DNA from: Actinopolyspora halophila DSM 43834
GTDB taxonomy: Bacteria > Actinomycetota > Actinomycetes > Mycobacteriales > Pseudonocardiaceae
NCBI RefSeq assembly: GCF_000371785.1
Contig: NZ_AQUI01000002.1
Span: 1,653,276 to 1,717,275 of the forward strand
DNA: 64,000 bases
Direction: 5' to 3'
The position numbers were made by a program, and so were the translations under genes. The notes beneath the pieces are model-generated. The model saw only the letters and a list, made by a program, of their open reading frames with translations. It searched no databases and was not told the origin of the DNA. Positions 1 to 9,401 of the stretch are shown here, in pieces. The stretch's first letter is position 1; each line of letters starts with the position of its first letter.

Positions 1-1
1 G

Positions 2-1378
<1,377 letters not shown>

Positions 1379-1388
1379 CCGGTGCCGC

Positions 1389-1412
1389 CGCCCGGCCGTA
1401 CCGGGCCGGGCG
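1389..1412. terminator. Bidirectional hairpin between ligA and the ACT gene
   Basis: A 9-bp perfect GC stem with a 6-nt loop lies between the stops of two convergent genes. It has no T-run, as is usual for actinobacterial terminators. Confidence 0.5.
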
Positions 1413-1444
1413 CGTTCGGGGCTGCCGGAGCCGTCCTTCGGAAC

Positions 1445-2098
1445 TCACTCCTCCAGGACGACCGCGACGATGCCCGCCAGGTGCGCGAGGCGGGCGACTT
1501 CCGAAGTGCGGAACATCGGACCACCGGGGCGGCCTGCCAGCAGCACGCGGTCCGACTTCCCGATGGGGGAGGCGGCCAGTTCGGTGCCCAGCTCCCGCCA
1601 TGTTTCCGGCACCCACGAGTCGTCCGCGTCGAGGATCGTCGCCCTGTCGAGAGGGAGCCAGGGCAGGCGGAGGTGGTCGATCTCCGGGGCGGAAGTGCTG
1701 GCGGCGAGGTGTTCGACCTCGCCCGCACGGTGCCCGAAGATCATCGCCCAGCCCGAGCGGATGATCCGGGGGACCCCTTCGGCGAACAGCTCCAGCCCTC
1801 TGCTCGGCTCCGCCGCGATCTCCTCGACCAGCTCCAGCTCACGGTGCGTGTCCAGCACTCCGGCGTAGGGGCGTACGGCGTCCACCCGGACTCCGTCCAC
1901 CGACTCGGCCGCGGTGATCAGCACGTCCGGAAGTCTGCCCGAGGGCAGTTCGACCACCAGGTCGTCCACGGCGGCTTCACTGCTTCTCTCGACCACGTCC
2001 ACGCCGAGGATGTCGGCTCCGAGCTCGCCCAGCGCGCTCGCCACCGCCCCGAGAACGCCGGGACGGTCCGGGACCTGGACCCGGATGAGGAAGGACAC
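1445..2098 (-). CDS. ACT domain-containing protein
   Basis: A 217-aa protein starting at GTG 2098, with GGAGG about 11 nt upstream. The first 75 residues form an ACT fold (it opens RVQVPDRPGVLGAVASAL, the usual ligand-loop signature for amino-acid binding). The remainder, about residues 90-217, has no motif I recognise but is conserved in length in the equivalent gene beside ligA/gatC in mycobacteria (Rv3013 type). The role is unknown; allosteric amino-acid sensing is only an inference from the ACT domain. It is convergent with ligA and divergent from gatC. Confidence 0.85.
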   Translation of the reverse strand: MSFLIRVQVPDRPGVLGAVASALGELGADILGVDVVERSSEAAVDDLVVELPSGRLPDVLITAAESVDGVRVDAVRPYAGVLDTHRELELVEEIAAEPSRGLELFAEGVPRIIRSGWAMIFGHRAGEVEHLAASTSAPEIDHLRLPWLPLDRATILDADDSWVPETWRELGTELAASPIGKSDRVLLAGRPGGPMFRTSEVARLAHLAGIVAVVLEE

Positions 2099-2443
2099 CG
2101 GTTCTCACGCCTCCAGCATCGTGCGCGGCACCTCGCCGTCCGCGCCTGACCGGTTCACGTGCGGTTCGCGACCGCCGTGCGTGGAGCAGACCGGACAAAT
2201 TGTGGCAGATGTGGAAGGGTCCGGGACGGGTGCGGCAGGACGGGGCCAGCCCCTCCGCTTCCGCGACAGTGGGTCCGATCCGGCTCGTGGTGTCGTCGGC
2301 GGGCCGACCGGCCCGCGGTACCGCCGCGCAGCCCGGTCGGTGCGCTCTCATAGACTCGAAGGCACCTCAATACCTCGAACACGTGTGGTAGCCGTGAACG
2401 ACCGGATACCCGAACGAACCGGACATGATAAGGGGCCCGCGCA
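2099..2443. other. Divergent intergenic region ACT gene / gatC
   Basis: 345 bases without a supported gene. It should carry the promoters of the ACT gene (minus) and the gatCAB operon (plus). A TAGACT hexamer at 2351-2356 is a possible -10 box for gatC but no convincing -35 accompanies it. A 7-bp stem-loop lies at 2299-2316. Confidence 0.45.
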
Positions 2444-2743
2444 TTGTCCACGATCTCCCGTGACGAGGTGGCTCACCTCGCCGGACTTGCCCGGCTGGCC
2501 GTTTCCGAGGAGGAACTCGAGAAGTTCGCCGGCCAGCTCGATGTGATCCTCGATTCGGTGGCCAGGGTGGGTGAGGTCGCCGCCGATGAGATACCGCCCA
2601 CGTCGCACGCGGTTCCGGTGACCAATGTCTTCCGGGCCGATGAGGTACGGGAGGGACTGTCCCGCGAGCAGGCGCTGAAGAGTGCGCCCGCGACGGAGGA
2701 GAACAGGTTCCGCGTACCACGGATTTTGAACGAGGAGGCGTGA
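2444..2743 (+). CDS. gatC: Asp-tRNA(Asn)/Glu-tRNA(Gln) amidotransferase subunit C
   Basis: A 99-aa GatC, the belt subunit that wraps around and stabilises GatA/GatB in the GatCAB amidotransferase, which converts Glu-tRNA(Gln) (and Asp-tRNA(Asn)) to the amide form. Start is TTG 2444, chosen because the protein then opens [17 protein letters not shown], the conserved GatC N-terminus, and AAGGGG lies about 8 nt upstream. The conserved C-terminal region (near residues 80-99) ends RVPRIL. Its stop overlaps the gatA start by one base, so the two are coupled. gltX in the same window presumably supplies the misacylated substrate. Confidence 0.96.
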   Translation: MSTISRDEVAHLAGLARLAVSEEELEKFAGQLDVILDSVARVGEVAADEIPPTSHAVPVTNVFRADEVREGLSREQALKSAPATEENRFRVPRILNEEA

Positions 2744-4293
2744 TGACCTCGACTACGTCCGGTCCAGAGGGGGCGGGTTCGACCGAACTCACCGGTCTGA
2801 CGGCCTCCGAACTGGCAGCAAAGATCACCGCGGGTGAGGTCTCCGCCGAGGAGGTCACCCGCGCGCACCTCGACCGCATCGAGGCGGTCGAGCCCGCTGT
2901 GCACGCTTTCCTGCACGTGAACGGGCAGGAGGCGCTCGAAGCGGCGCGTCGGGCCGACGAGGACCGAGCGAACGGCCGGGCGGCCTCGCCGCTGGCCGGA
3001 GTTCCCCTCGCGTTGAAGGACGTGTTCACCACGAGCGACATGCCGACCACCTGTGGGTCGAGGATGTTGGAGGACTGGACTCCGCCGTACGACTCGACGG
3101 TGGCGAGCCGCCTCCGCGACGCGGGAGTGGTGCTGCTCGGCAAGACCAACATGGACGAGTTCGCCATGGGGTCCTCGACCGAGAACTCGGCCTTCGGCCC
3201 CACGCACAACCCCTGGGACCTGGAGCGCATCCCCGGGGGATCCGGAGGTGGTTCCTCGGCGGCCCTGGCGGCTTTCGAGGCCCCCCTCGCGATCGGGACC
3301 GACACGGGCGGCTCCATCAGGCAGCCCGCCGCTGTCACCGGCACCGTCGGGGTCAAGCCGACTTACGGCGGGGTCTCCCGGTACGGACTGGTCGCTTTCT
3401 CCTCCTCGCTGGACCAGGCGGGCCCGTGCGGACGCACCGTGCTGGACGCGGCGATGCTGCACGAGGTCATAGCCGGGCACGACCGGATGGACGCGACCTC
3501 GATCGACGCGCCGGTACCTCAGGTCACCGCGGCCGCGCGGGAAGGGGCCGAGGGCGACCTCAGGGGAATGCGCGTGGGCGTCGTCCGCGAGTTCGCCGGG
3601 GAGGGGTACCAGCAGGGAGTGCTGGACTCCTTCCGTGCGGCCGTGGACACCCTCACCTCGCTGGGGGCCGAGGTCGTCGAAGTCTCCTGCCCGCACTTCG
3701 AGTACGCTCTCGGCGCCTACTACCTGATCGCGCCGAGTGAGTGCTCCTCGAACCTGGCTCGTTTCGACGCCATGCGCTACGGGCTGCGCGTCGGTGACGA
3801 CGGGGCGCACAACACGGAGGAAGTCATGTCCCTCACGAGGGATCAGGGCTTCGGCGCCGAGGTCAAGCGGCGGATCATGCTCGGGACCTACGCGCTGTCC
3901 TCCGGGTACTACGACGCCTACTACGGTCAGGCCCAGAAGGTGCGCACCCTGATCAGCAGGGATTTCGCCTCCGCCTTCGAGCAGGTGGACGTGCTCGTCT
4001 CGCCGACCACCCCGACCACGGCCTTCCGGATCGGCGAACGTGCCGATGACCCGATGGCCATGTACCTGGCCGATCTGTGCACGATCCCCAGCAATCTCGC
4101 GGGGAACGCGTCCATGAGCGTGCCTTCCGGGGTCTCGGCGGAGGACGGTCTACCGGTCGGGCTGCAGATCATGGCTCCCGCCATGGCCGACGACCGGTTG
4201 TACCGGGTGGGTGCCGCTTACGAAACCGCTCGGGACGCCGCTTCCGGCGGTGCCCTGGCCGACCGTATTCCGCAGTTGGAGGTGGCCCGATGA
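2743..4293 (+). CDS. gatA: Asp-tRNA(Asn)/Glu-tRNA(Gln) amidotransferase subunit A
   Basis: A 516-aa amidase-signature glutaminase that releases ammonia from glutamine for GatB. The Ser-cisSer-Lys triad can be placed at Lys92 (LKDVF), Ser167 (in GGSGGGSS) and Ser191 (DTGGSIRQP), with the family's 24-residue spacing between the serines. The motif has Gly where many GatA have a second Ser right after the cis-Ser. ATG 2743 is preferred over the adjacent GTG 2740 because GAGGAGG (2732-2738) then has a workable spacing and the start overlaps the gatC stop by one base. The stop overlaps the next small gene by 4 nt. Confidence 0.97.
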   Translation: MTSTTSGPEGAGSTELTGLTASELAAKITAGEVSAEEVTRAHLDRIEAVEPAVHAFLHVNGQEALEAARRADEDRANGRAASPLAGVPLALKDVFTTSDMPTTCGSRMLEDWTPPYDSTVASRLRDAGVVLLGKTNMDEFAMGSSTENSAFGPTHNPWDLERIPGGSGGGSSAALAAFEAPLAIGTDTGGSIRQPAAVTGTVGVKPTYGGVSRYGLVAFSSSLDQAGPCGRTVLDAAMLHEVIAGHDRMDATSIDAPVPQVTAAAREGAEGDLRGMRVGVVREFAGEGYQQGVLDSFRAAVDTLTSLGAEVVEVSCPHFEYALGAYYLIAPSECSSNLARFDAMRYGLRVGDDGAHNTEEVMSLTRDQGFGAEVKRRIMLGTYALSSGYYDAYYGQAQKVRTLISRDFASAFEQVDVLVSPTTPTTAFRIGERADDPMAMYLADLCTIPSNLAGNASMSVPSGVSAEDGLPVGLQIMAPAMADDRLYRVGAAYETARDAASGGALADRIPQLEVAR

Positions 4294-4484
4294 ATCCGAA
4301 GGTACGGGCAATGATCGCCGTCGGAGCGGAGTTGTCCAGGGGAATCGGCCTTCGTGGCAAGATTCGCCAGGCACGCAGGGACAACGATCGACTGGTGATG
4401 GCCGACGCGATCGTCACCGTCCTCGGGCTGATCACCGGGGTGGCGCTGGCGGTCCGCGAGGTACGTAAGGCGGGACAGGAATGA
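4290..4484 (+). CDS. 64-aa membrane microprotein between gatA and gatB
   Basis: A small gene with ATGA overlaps on both sides: its ATG 4290 overlaps the gatA stop and its TGA (4482-4484) overlaps the gatB ATG. The 64-aa product has a basic N-terminal half ([11 protein letters not shown] near 20-30), one predicted membrane helix (about 37-56, [19 protein letters not shown]) and a charged tail. Position and double 4-nt overlap argue that it is translated, coupled to GatCAB. I recognise no family and no function; a membrane tether or assembly factor for GatCAB is speculation. Confidence 0.75.
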   Translation: MNPKVRAMIAVGAELSRGIGLRGKIRQARRDNDRLVMADAIVTVLGLITGVALAVREVRKAGQE

Positions 4485-5989
4485 CAGCGGTCGCCGAGAT
4501 CATGGACTACGACGAGGTCCTGCGAAACTTCGACCCGGTGCTGGGGCTGGAAGTACACGTCGAGTTGTCCACGGCAACCAAGATGTTCTGTGGTTGTGCC
4601 AACGAGTTCGGCGCTGAGCCGAACACGAGGGTGTGCCCGGTGTGCCTGGGGATGCCCGGGGCGCTGCCGGTGGTCAACGGTACGGCGGTGGAGTCGGCCA
4701 TTCGGATCGGCCTGGCGCTGAACTGTCAGGTGGCGGAGTGGTGCAGGTTCGCGAGGAAGAACTACTTCTATCCGGACATGCCGAAGAACTTCCAGACCTC
4801 GCAGTACGACGAACCGATCGTCTTCGACGGTCACCTCGACGTCGTGCTCGACGACGGGGAGACCTTCCGCGTGGGCATCGAGCGCGCGCACATGGAGGAG
4901 GACACCGGCAAGTCCTCGCACGTGGGTGGTGCCGCCGGGCGCATTCACGGTGCCGAGCACTCGCTGCTCGACTACAACAGGGCCGGCGTTCCGTTGATCG
5001 AGATCGTCACCAAGCCGATCACCGACGCGGGGGAACGCGCCCCCGAGGTGGCGCGGGCCTACGTCACGGCCCTGCGTGACCTGCTGCGGTCCATGGGGGT
5101 CTCCGACGTCCGGATGGACCAGGGGTCGCTGCGTTGTGACGCGAACGTCTCGTTGACCCCCAAGGGCGAGACCCGGTTCGGGACCCGGACCGAGACGAAG
5201 AACGTCAACTCGTTCCGCAGCATCGAGCGTGCGGTGCGTTTCGAGATGCGCAGGCACGCGGCGCTGCTGAACGAGGGCGCCGAGATCGTCCAGGAAACGA
5301 GGCACTTCGACGAGTCCTCCGGCGAGACCTCCTCGGGCAGGCGCAAGGAGGAGGCCGAGGACTACCGGTACTTCCCCGAGCCGGATCTCGTCCCCATCGC
5401 ACCTTCGCGTGACTGGGTGGAGCAGCTGCGTGGCACTCTTCCCGAGATGCCGTGGGAACGGCGCAGGCGCGCTCAGGAGCAGTGGGAGCTGTCCGACGAG
5501 GAGCTGCGCGATCTGGTCAACGCGGGGGCGCTGGACCTCATCGCCGCTACGGTGGACGCGGGAGCCTCGCCTTCCGAGGCACGGTCCTGGTGGGTCGCCT
5601 ACCTGACGCAGCGGGCCAATGAACGCGGTGGCGAGCTGGCCTCCCTGCCGATCACTCCGGAGCAGGTCGCACGGGTCATCGAGCTCGTGAACGAGGGCAA
5701 GCTCACGCACAAGCTCGCCCGTCAGGTCGTGGACGGCGTGCTGGACGACCGCGGGGATCCGGACGAGATCATCGCGGCCGACGAGCTGGAGGTGGTCTCC
5801 GACGACTCCTCCCTGCAGGCCGCCGTGGACGACGCCCTGGCCGCTCAGCCCGACGCGGCCGAGAAGATCCGGGGCGGAAAGGTTCAGGCGGCCGGAGCGA
5901 TCGTCGGTGCCGTCATGAAGGCCACTCAGGGACAAGCCGACGCGAAACGAGTTCGCGAGCTGGTGCTGGCCGCGTGCGGACAGCAGTGA
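4481..5989 (+). CDS. gatB: Asp-tRNA(Asn)/Glu-tRNA(Gln) amidotransferase subunit B
   Basis: A 502-aa GatB, the subunit that binds tRNA, activates the misacylated Glu or Asp with ATP and transfers ammonia. It shows the GLEVHVEL opening of the catalytic domain (about residues 20-37), the zinc-site cysteines (CGCANEFG, then CPVCLGMPG, about 42-65), the [14 protein letters not shown] segment (near 100), and a C-terminal helical plus YqeY-like tail domain (350-502) ending [11 protein letters not shown]. The ATG overlaps the preceding microprotein stop. It is followed by a perfect 10-bp TTCG-capped hairpin. Confidence 0.97.
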   Translation: MTAVAEIMDYDEVLRNFDPVLGLEVHVELSTATKMFCGCANEFGAEPNTRVCPVCLGMPGALPVVNGTAVESAIRIGLALNCQVAEWCRFARKNYFYPDMPKNFQTSQYDEPIVFDGHLDVVLDDGETFRVGIERAHMEEDTGKSSHVGGAAGRIHGAEHSLLDYNRAGVPLIEIVTKPITDAGERAPEVARAYVTALRDLLRSMGVSDVRMDQGSLRCDANVSLTPKGETRFGTRTETKNVNSFRSIERAVRFEMRRHAALLNEGAEIVQETRHFDESSGETSSGRRKEEAEDYRYFPEPDLVPIAPSRDWVEQLRGTLPEMPWERRRRAQEQWELSDEELRDLVNAGALDLIAATVDAGASPSEARSWWVAYLTQRANERGGELASLPITPEQVARVIELVNEGKLTHKLARQVVDGVLDDRGDPDEIIAADELEVVSDDSSLQAAVDDALAAQPDAAEKIRGGKVQAAGAIVGAVMKATQGQADAKRVRELVLAACGQQ

Positions 5990-5998
5990 GGTGGTCGG

Positions 5999-6022
5999 GT
6001 CGGGGCGGTTCGCCGCCCCGAC
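5999..6022 (+). terminator. Terminator after gatB
   Basis: Perfect 10-bp GC-rich stem capped by a TTCG tetraloop, starting 10 nt after the gatB stop. No T-run follows. Confidence 0.65.
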
Positions 6023-6096
6023 ATTCGGCTTGACCGCCCTCGGAGCCGCGGGTTCGGCGGTTCCCGCGTTCGTCCGCGCGGAACGTGGTAGCGGAA

Positions 6097-6123
6097 GTGT
6101 CCGTCGTCGTTGACGGCGGACAC
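6097..6123 (-). terminator. Terminator after the LppZ-like gene
   Basis: 10-bp stem (one G-U pair) with a 7-nt loop, about 20 nt downstream of the minus-strand stop at 6144. Confidence 0.5.
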
Positions 6124-6143
6124 GCCCCACCGGCGACGGTGAC

Positions 6144-7331
6144 TCACTCCTTGCCCGCGGCCCCTCCGGAGGGAGGTTCCACGCGGATCACCCTGTCGTC
6201 GCTGGAAACCGGCTCCCCGCCCGTCTTGTTCGAGGTGCCCAGCCACAACAGTCCGTTCGGTCCGCTCGCCGCCGCGGAGAAACGTCCGTAGGTGTCCTCC
6301 AAGGCGGGTTGCGGTTCGCCGGTGAACGTGCCTTGCGGACCCGGTCGCATGGTGTAGACGGCGGCTTCCTCGGTCAGCGCGACGATCAGCGTCCCCCCGG
6401 CAGCCGCACAGCCGGAAACCCCCGGGTGGCCGTTCCAGCTCCACGCGGGAGCCTCCTCCCGTTGGCCTGGGGTGATGCGGTGGAGCACTTCCCGATCCGC
6501 TTTCCGGTCGGTGACCCAGAAGGCCTCGTCCCGGTTCGACGCGCACACTCCGCCCGGGGCGCTCAGTCCCGTCGAGATCACCGGTGACGTCGGATCGGGG
6601 TTGTCCTCGGCGGGCTCTCCGAACGGGTCGATCCGCAGCACTTTTCCGGCCAGGACCGAACGGTCGGCCGCCTGCTCCGCGGAGCCGGCGTTTCCGGTGG
6701 CGACGATCAGGGAGTTCGATCCGTCGGCGGTGATGGCTCCCGCGTTTCCGCTGGAGCCGCGCGGAACTCCGGTGAGGATGGGATCGGGTGGGTCGCCGGG
6801 CGCGATACGGACCACCCGGTTGTCCGTGGGTGTGGTGACGTAGGCGTAGGCCAGCCCGTCCTCCGCGTAACTCGGGGACAGGGTGAGTCCGGTCAGTCCC
6901 CCGCCACCCGTGGGATCGACTTGGACCCGGGCTATTTCCTCGGGCTGCTTCCCGTCGCTGACCCGCAGGACGCGGCCGGTGTCACGTTCTCCCACGAGCG
7001 CTGAGTTCCCCCCGGGGAGCGCGGCAACGGCTCCGACCGGATCGAGGCAGGTGGCGATCACGGCGGGGTCGGGGTCCGAGCAGTCCTCCGGCTGGTCGGG
7101 TCGCGAGGAGGAGCGCTTTCCGGAAGGAGGAGGTTCCTCCTGGCCCTCCACCCGGGGTTCCGGGCCTGCCTGCGGGCGCAACGACGGTTGTTCGCGCCAG
7201 TCCTGGGTGTGCTGTTCCGGGAAGTCGGCACATCCGCTGACCAGGGCGACGGCGGTCAGCACCGCACCGATCGCCGTGCTCCTGCGCGGAACTCGGCCGA
7301 GGGAACGTCGATTGACCGGAGGGACCACCAC
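6144..7331 (-). CDS. LppZ-like PQQ-type beta-propeller lipoprotein
   Basis: Predicted exported lipoprotein of the soluble glucose/sorbosone dehydrogenase (PQQ-type beta-propeller) superfamily. With GTG 7331 as start (395 aa) the N-terminus is basic (NRR, PRR), then hydrophobic, then LVSGC at residues 30-34, a lipobox with Cys34 as lipidated residue. The frame stays open to 7463, which would bury the signal peptide 44 residues in. A Pro/Glu-rich spacer is followed by repeated blades with conserved segments such as GGLTGLTLSPSY and GNAGAIT. The mycobacterial gene at this position is lppZ. Substrate and cofactor are unknown; enzymatic activity is inferred from the fold only. Divergent from doxX. 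Confidence 0.8.
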   Translation of the reverse strand: MVVPPVNRRSLGRVPRRSTAIGAVLTAVALVSGCADFPEQHTQDWREQPSLRPQAGPEPRVEGQEEPPPSGKRSSSRPDQPEDCSDPDPAVIATCLDPVGAVAALPGGNSALVGERDTGRVLRVSDGKQPEEIARVQVDPTGGGGLTGLTLSPSYAEDGLAYAYVTTPTDNRVVRIAPGDPPDPILTGVPRGSSGNAGAITADGSNSLIVATGNAGSAEQAADRSVLAGKVLRIDPFGEPAEDNPDPTSPVISTGLSAPGGVCASNRDEAFWVTDRKADREVLHRITPGQREEAPAWSWNGHPGVSGCAAAGGTLIVALTEEAAVYTMRPGPQGTFTGEPQPALEDTYGRFSAAASGPNGLLWLGTSNKTGGEPVSSDDRVIRVEPPSGGAAGKE

Positions 7332-7481
7332 AGTCGCCGACTGTATCCTCTCCGCGGTGAACACGGGGTGAGAGGAGTGGAGACGAGGCGCGGCGGCACC
7401 GTCGTCCTCGTGCGGTGCGGCCTGCCCCGGAAAAACAATTCGGATTTTCCGAAACGGTCGCACAGTCGGTTGTCGATGTCC

Positions 7482-7487
7482 TAGCCT
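7482..7487 (+). promoter_or_regulatory. -10 box of a leaderless doxX transcript
   Basis: TAGCCT ends 7 nt before the GTG start at 7495 and no ribosome-binding site intervenes, so the mRNA probably begins at the start codon. Confidence 0.5.
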
Positions 7488-7494
7488 TTCGTCC

Positions 7495-8250
7495 GTGCGA
7501 ATCCACGATGATCGGCCCGATGCCGCGGGCGGCTATCCCGATGACCGCTCTCACCGTGATTTCCGGTCCGACGAGCGCGGGTGGACCACCTCGACGGAAG
7601 ATTCCACTGTCGGAGGAGGTGAGCCCGGTACGCGGCAGTACGCTGTCACCGGCGAGCTCGATTACTACGACGACGAGGCCTACGGAGGGTCGGGCGAGGG
7701 CGCGCTGCGGCGTGATCTGGACTTCTACGACGAGTTCCCGGACTCGGTGGAAGCGGCGCGTTGGCACCGGGGAGCGGACTTCGGGCTACTGATGCTGCGG
7801 CTGGCTCTGGGAGTGGTGTTCGTCGCGCACGGTGCTCAGAAGCTTTTCGGCGCTTTCGGCGGATCCGGACTGGACGGTACGGCCGACATGCTCGCCACGA
7901 TGGGATTCCGTCAGACCCAGATTCTGGCCCCGCTGGTCGGCGGTACCGAGTTCGCGGCGGGGATCCTGATCGCTCTCGGCCTGTTCACCCCGCTGGCCGC
8001 CGCGGGACTGCTCGGCGTGATGGCCAACGCCGTGGTGCTCGGGGCGGATGCCGGTTTCTTCCTCGACGGTGGGGGAATCGAGTACCCGGCCGTGCTGGGG
8101 GCGGCCGCACTGGCTCTGCTGTTCACCGGTCCGGGCAGGGTGGCCGCGGACAAGGGCAGGGCGTGGTTCCGGCGTCCGGTTCTCAGCGCGAGCATCGGAC
8201 TGCTGATCGCCGTGATCGCTTCCGCGGTGGTGTTGTTGGGCATGCGTTGA
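7495..8250 (+). CDS. DoxX family membrane protein
   Basis: A 251-aa protein. Residues 1-85 are hydrophilic and rich in Asp, Arg and Tyr (YYDDEAYGG, DFYDEFPD). Residues 88-250 are a DoxX domain with four membrane helices: GLLMLRLALGVVFVAHGAQKL (first helix), a helix near 145-165, GLLGVMANAVVLGA, and a final helix ending at the C-terminus. Start is GTG 7495, apparently leaderless. In mycobacteria the DoxX gene at this place (Rv3005c) has been linked to a membrane complex with superoxide dismutase and a sulfurtransferase; whether that holds here cannot be seen, since neither partner is in the window. Confidence 0.9.
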   Translation: MRIHDDRPDAAGGYPDDRSHRDFRSDERGWTTSTEDSTVGGGEPGTRQYAVTGELDYYDDEAYGGSGEGALRRDLDFYDEFPDSVEAARWHRGADFGLLMLRLALGVVFVAHGAQKLFGAFGGSGLDGTADMLATMGFRQTQILAPLVGGTEFAAGILIALGLFTPLAAAGLLGVMANAVVLGADAGFFLDGGGIEYPAVLGAAALALLFTGPGRVAADKGRAWFRRPVLSASIGLLIAVIASAVVLLGMR

Positions 8251-8252
8251 GA

Positions 8253-8286
8253 GTTCCCGTTCCGCGGCACCCGCCGGAACGGGAAC
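8253..8286 (+). terminator. Terminator after doxX
   Basis: Perfect 12-bp inverted repeat (left arm 8253-8264, right arm 8275-8286, 10-nt loop) starting 3 nt after the doxX stop. Confidence 0.65.
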
Positions 8287-8454
8287 CGATCAGTTCCCGA
8301 CAGCGCGTACCGCGCCGAACGAGGCCGAGGTCGCCGGACGTCAGCGGTGCACACGAGCCCACTCCGGCTGTCGTGCGGCCGTGGAGCGGCAGCCGAGTTC
8401 TGTTCCCGTAAAGTGAGAGCGGGTGGGTGGTTTCCGGCGGGGACCGGTACTGGA

Positions 8455-9093
8455 TCACTCCCGGTCGGGACCCCCGTCGTCGTCGGCCGGAGCGAGCGGG
8501 TCGCGCAACCGTCCTCCGCTCGTGGCGGCCAGTCGTGGCACGTCCCGGACCCGGACCACGGGGAGGGGGACCTCCCGGTCCGAGTGCGTGATCGCACGGA
8601 CCCAACGGCGCTCGTCGAGCCGCAACGCCTTGATCTCCGTCCATTCCAGGGATTCGGTCCGGAACAGCGAACGGGTGGTCAGCCCGGAGGGACCTGCGAG
8701 GGTTCGCATGCGGATCACCCAGTAGAGCAGGCCGAACGGCACCAGGTACAGCAGCGACAGCCAGGGGATCGACGCGGCGACCGGGCTGATGCAGACCGCC
8801 ACGATCAGGAGCACGAGCAGGCTCACGCGGGTGAAGCGGAAAACCAGCCGTGGCGCTCGCGCGGTGCCGTCCTCAGCACGGCCCCCCTCGGAGAGGCCTT
8901 CCTCGGTGGGAGCGGCCTTCGGGGCGGCCGTTGGCGGGGTCGGGTCGGAGGCCTCGACCGCGTCCTCCTCCGGTGAGTCGACGGGTGTGCTACCGGTTTC
9001 GCTTCCAGCGGAGGGAGGGCGTTCGTCCGCCGTGCTGCTTCCGGAGGAAGCCGCGGTGTCCGGGTCCGTGGTCTCGTCGCGGGTCTCACTCAC
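8455..9093 (-). CDS. PH domain-containing membrane protein (CFP-6 type)
   Basis: A 212-aa protein with an acidic, low-complexity N-terminus (residues 1-80, rich in Glu, Ser, Thr, Pro), two adjacent membrane helices (about 85-130, SLLVLLIVAVCI and LLYLVPFGLLYWV) and a bacterial PH-like domain (130-195, including TESLEWTEIKALRLDERRW). It matches the mycobacterial Rv3004/CFP-6 gene in domain plan and in position upstream of ilvB. Starts at GTG 9093; the ribosome-binding signal is weak. Function unknown. Convergent with doxX and divergent from ilvB. Confidence 0.82.
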   Translation of the reverse strand: MSETRDETTDPDTAASSGSSTADERPPSAGSETGSTPVDSPEEDAVEASDPTPPTAAPKAAPTEEGLSEGGRAEDGTARAPRLVFRFTRVSLLVLLIVAVCISPVAASIPWLSLLYLVPFGLLYWVIRMRTLAGPSGLTTRSLFRTESLEWTEIKALRLDERRWVRAITHSDREVPLPVVRVRDVPRLAATSGGRLRDPLAPADDDGGPDRE

Positions 9094-9252
9094 CCCTCGA
9101 TGGTCTCACCTGCGCAGCAGACGTTCTCACCGGAGCGTGCGCCGTGGCCCTCCCGCCGCGCGACCGGGGCGTCACGCTTCCTTCGGTCCACGATGCGGGA
9201 GCGTTTTCCCGTTGGTTTGACTTCCGGGGGCGGCGTGACTAACCTTCGAACC

Positions 9253-9303
9253 ATGCTGCGCATCAACGACATTCTCGTACTTCCCTGGCGCGTCGACGCC
9301 TGA
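9253..9303 (+). CDS. ilvB leader peptide (16 aa)
   Basis: A 16-codon reading frame (MLRINDILVLPWRVDA) ends 98 nt before ilvB. It contains two Ile, three Leu and two Val, the end products of the ilvBNC pathway, and uses ATT, GTA and CTT, codons that are scarce elsewhere in this GC-rich window, so ribosomes should stall when charged Ile/Leu/Val-tRNA is short. Its last five codons form the left arm of the following stem. Leader-peptide control of ilvB is established in corynebacteria; its operation here is inferred from the layout. Confidence 0.8.
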   Translation: MLRINDILVLPWRVDA

Positions 9304-9327
9304 GAAGTACGCAGCGTCGACGCGCCA
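9277..9327 (+). promoter_or_regulatory. ilvB attenuator: competing stems
   Basis: Two mutually exclusive pairings exist. A perfect 14-bp stem joins 9286-9299 (end of the leader frame) to 9314-9327. A perfect 7-bp stem joins 9277-9283 to 9304-9310 and encloses the left arm of the first, so both can form together only as a pseudoknot. Ribosome position on the leader peptide would decide which forms. The terminator at 9327-9363 follows directly. Confidence 0.7.
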
Positions 9328-9363
9328 ACCCTCGTTCGGCTATGTAGCCGGCGGGGGTTTTTT
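9327..9363 (+). terminator. ilvB attenuator terminator
   Basis: Imperfect GC stem with perfect CGGCTA/TAGCCG top (9337-9342 / 9345-9350 region), a base of A/C against G/T residues, and a run of six T at 9358-9363. It lies between leader peptide and ilvB, the position of an attenuator. Confidence 0.75.
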
Positions 9364-9401
9364 CGTGCCCGGCCCCATTCATCGACCGCGAGGCAGAATC
9401 G

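Noticed and set aside
6144-7463. Longer start (GTG/ATG-type at 7463) for the LppZ-like lipoprotein
   Set aside because: It would place the lipoprotein signal 44 residues inside the protein and extend into the doxX promoter region; GTG 7331 gives a normal signal peptide.
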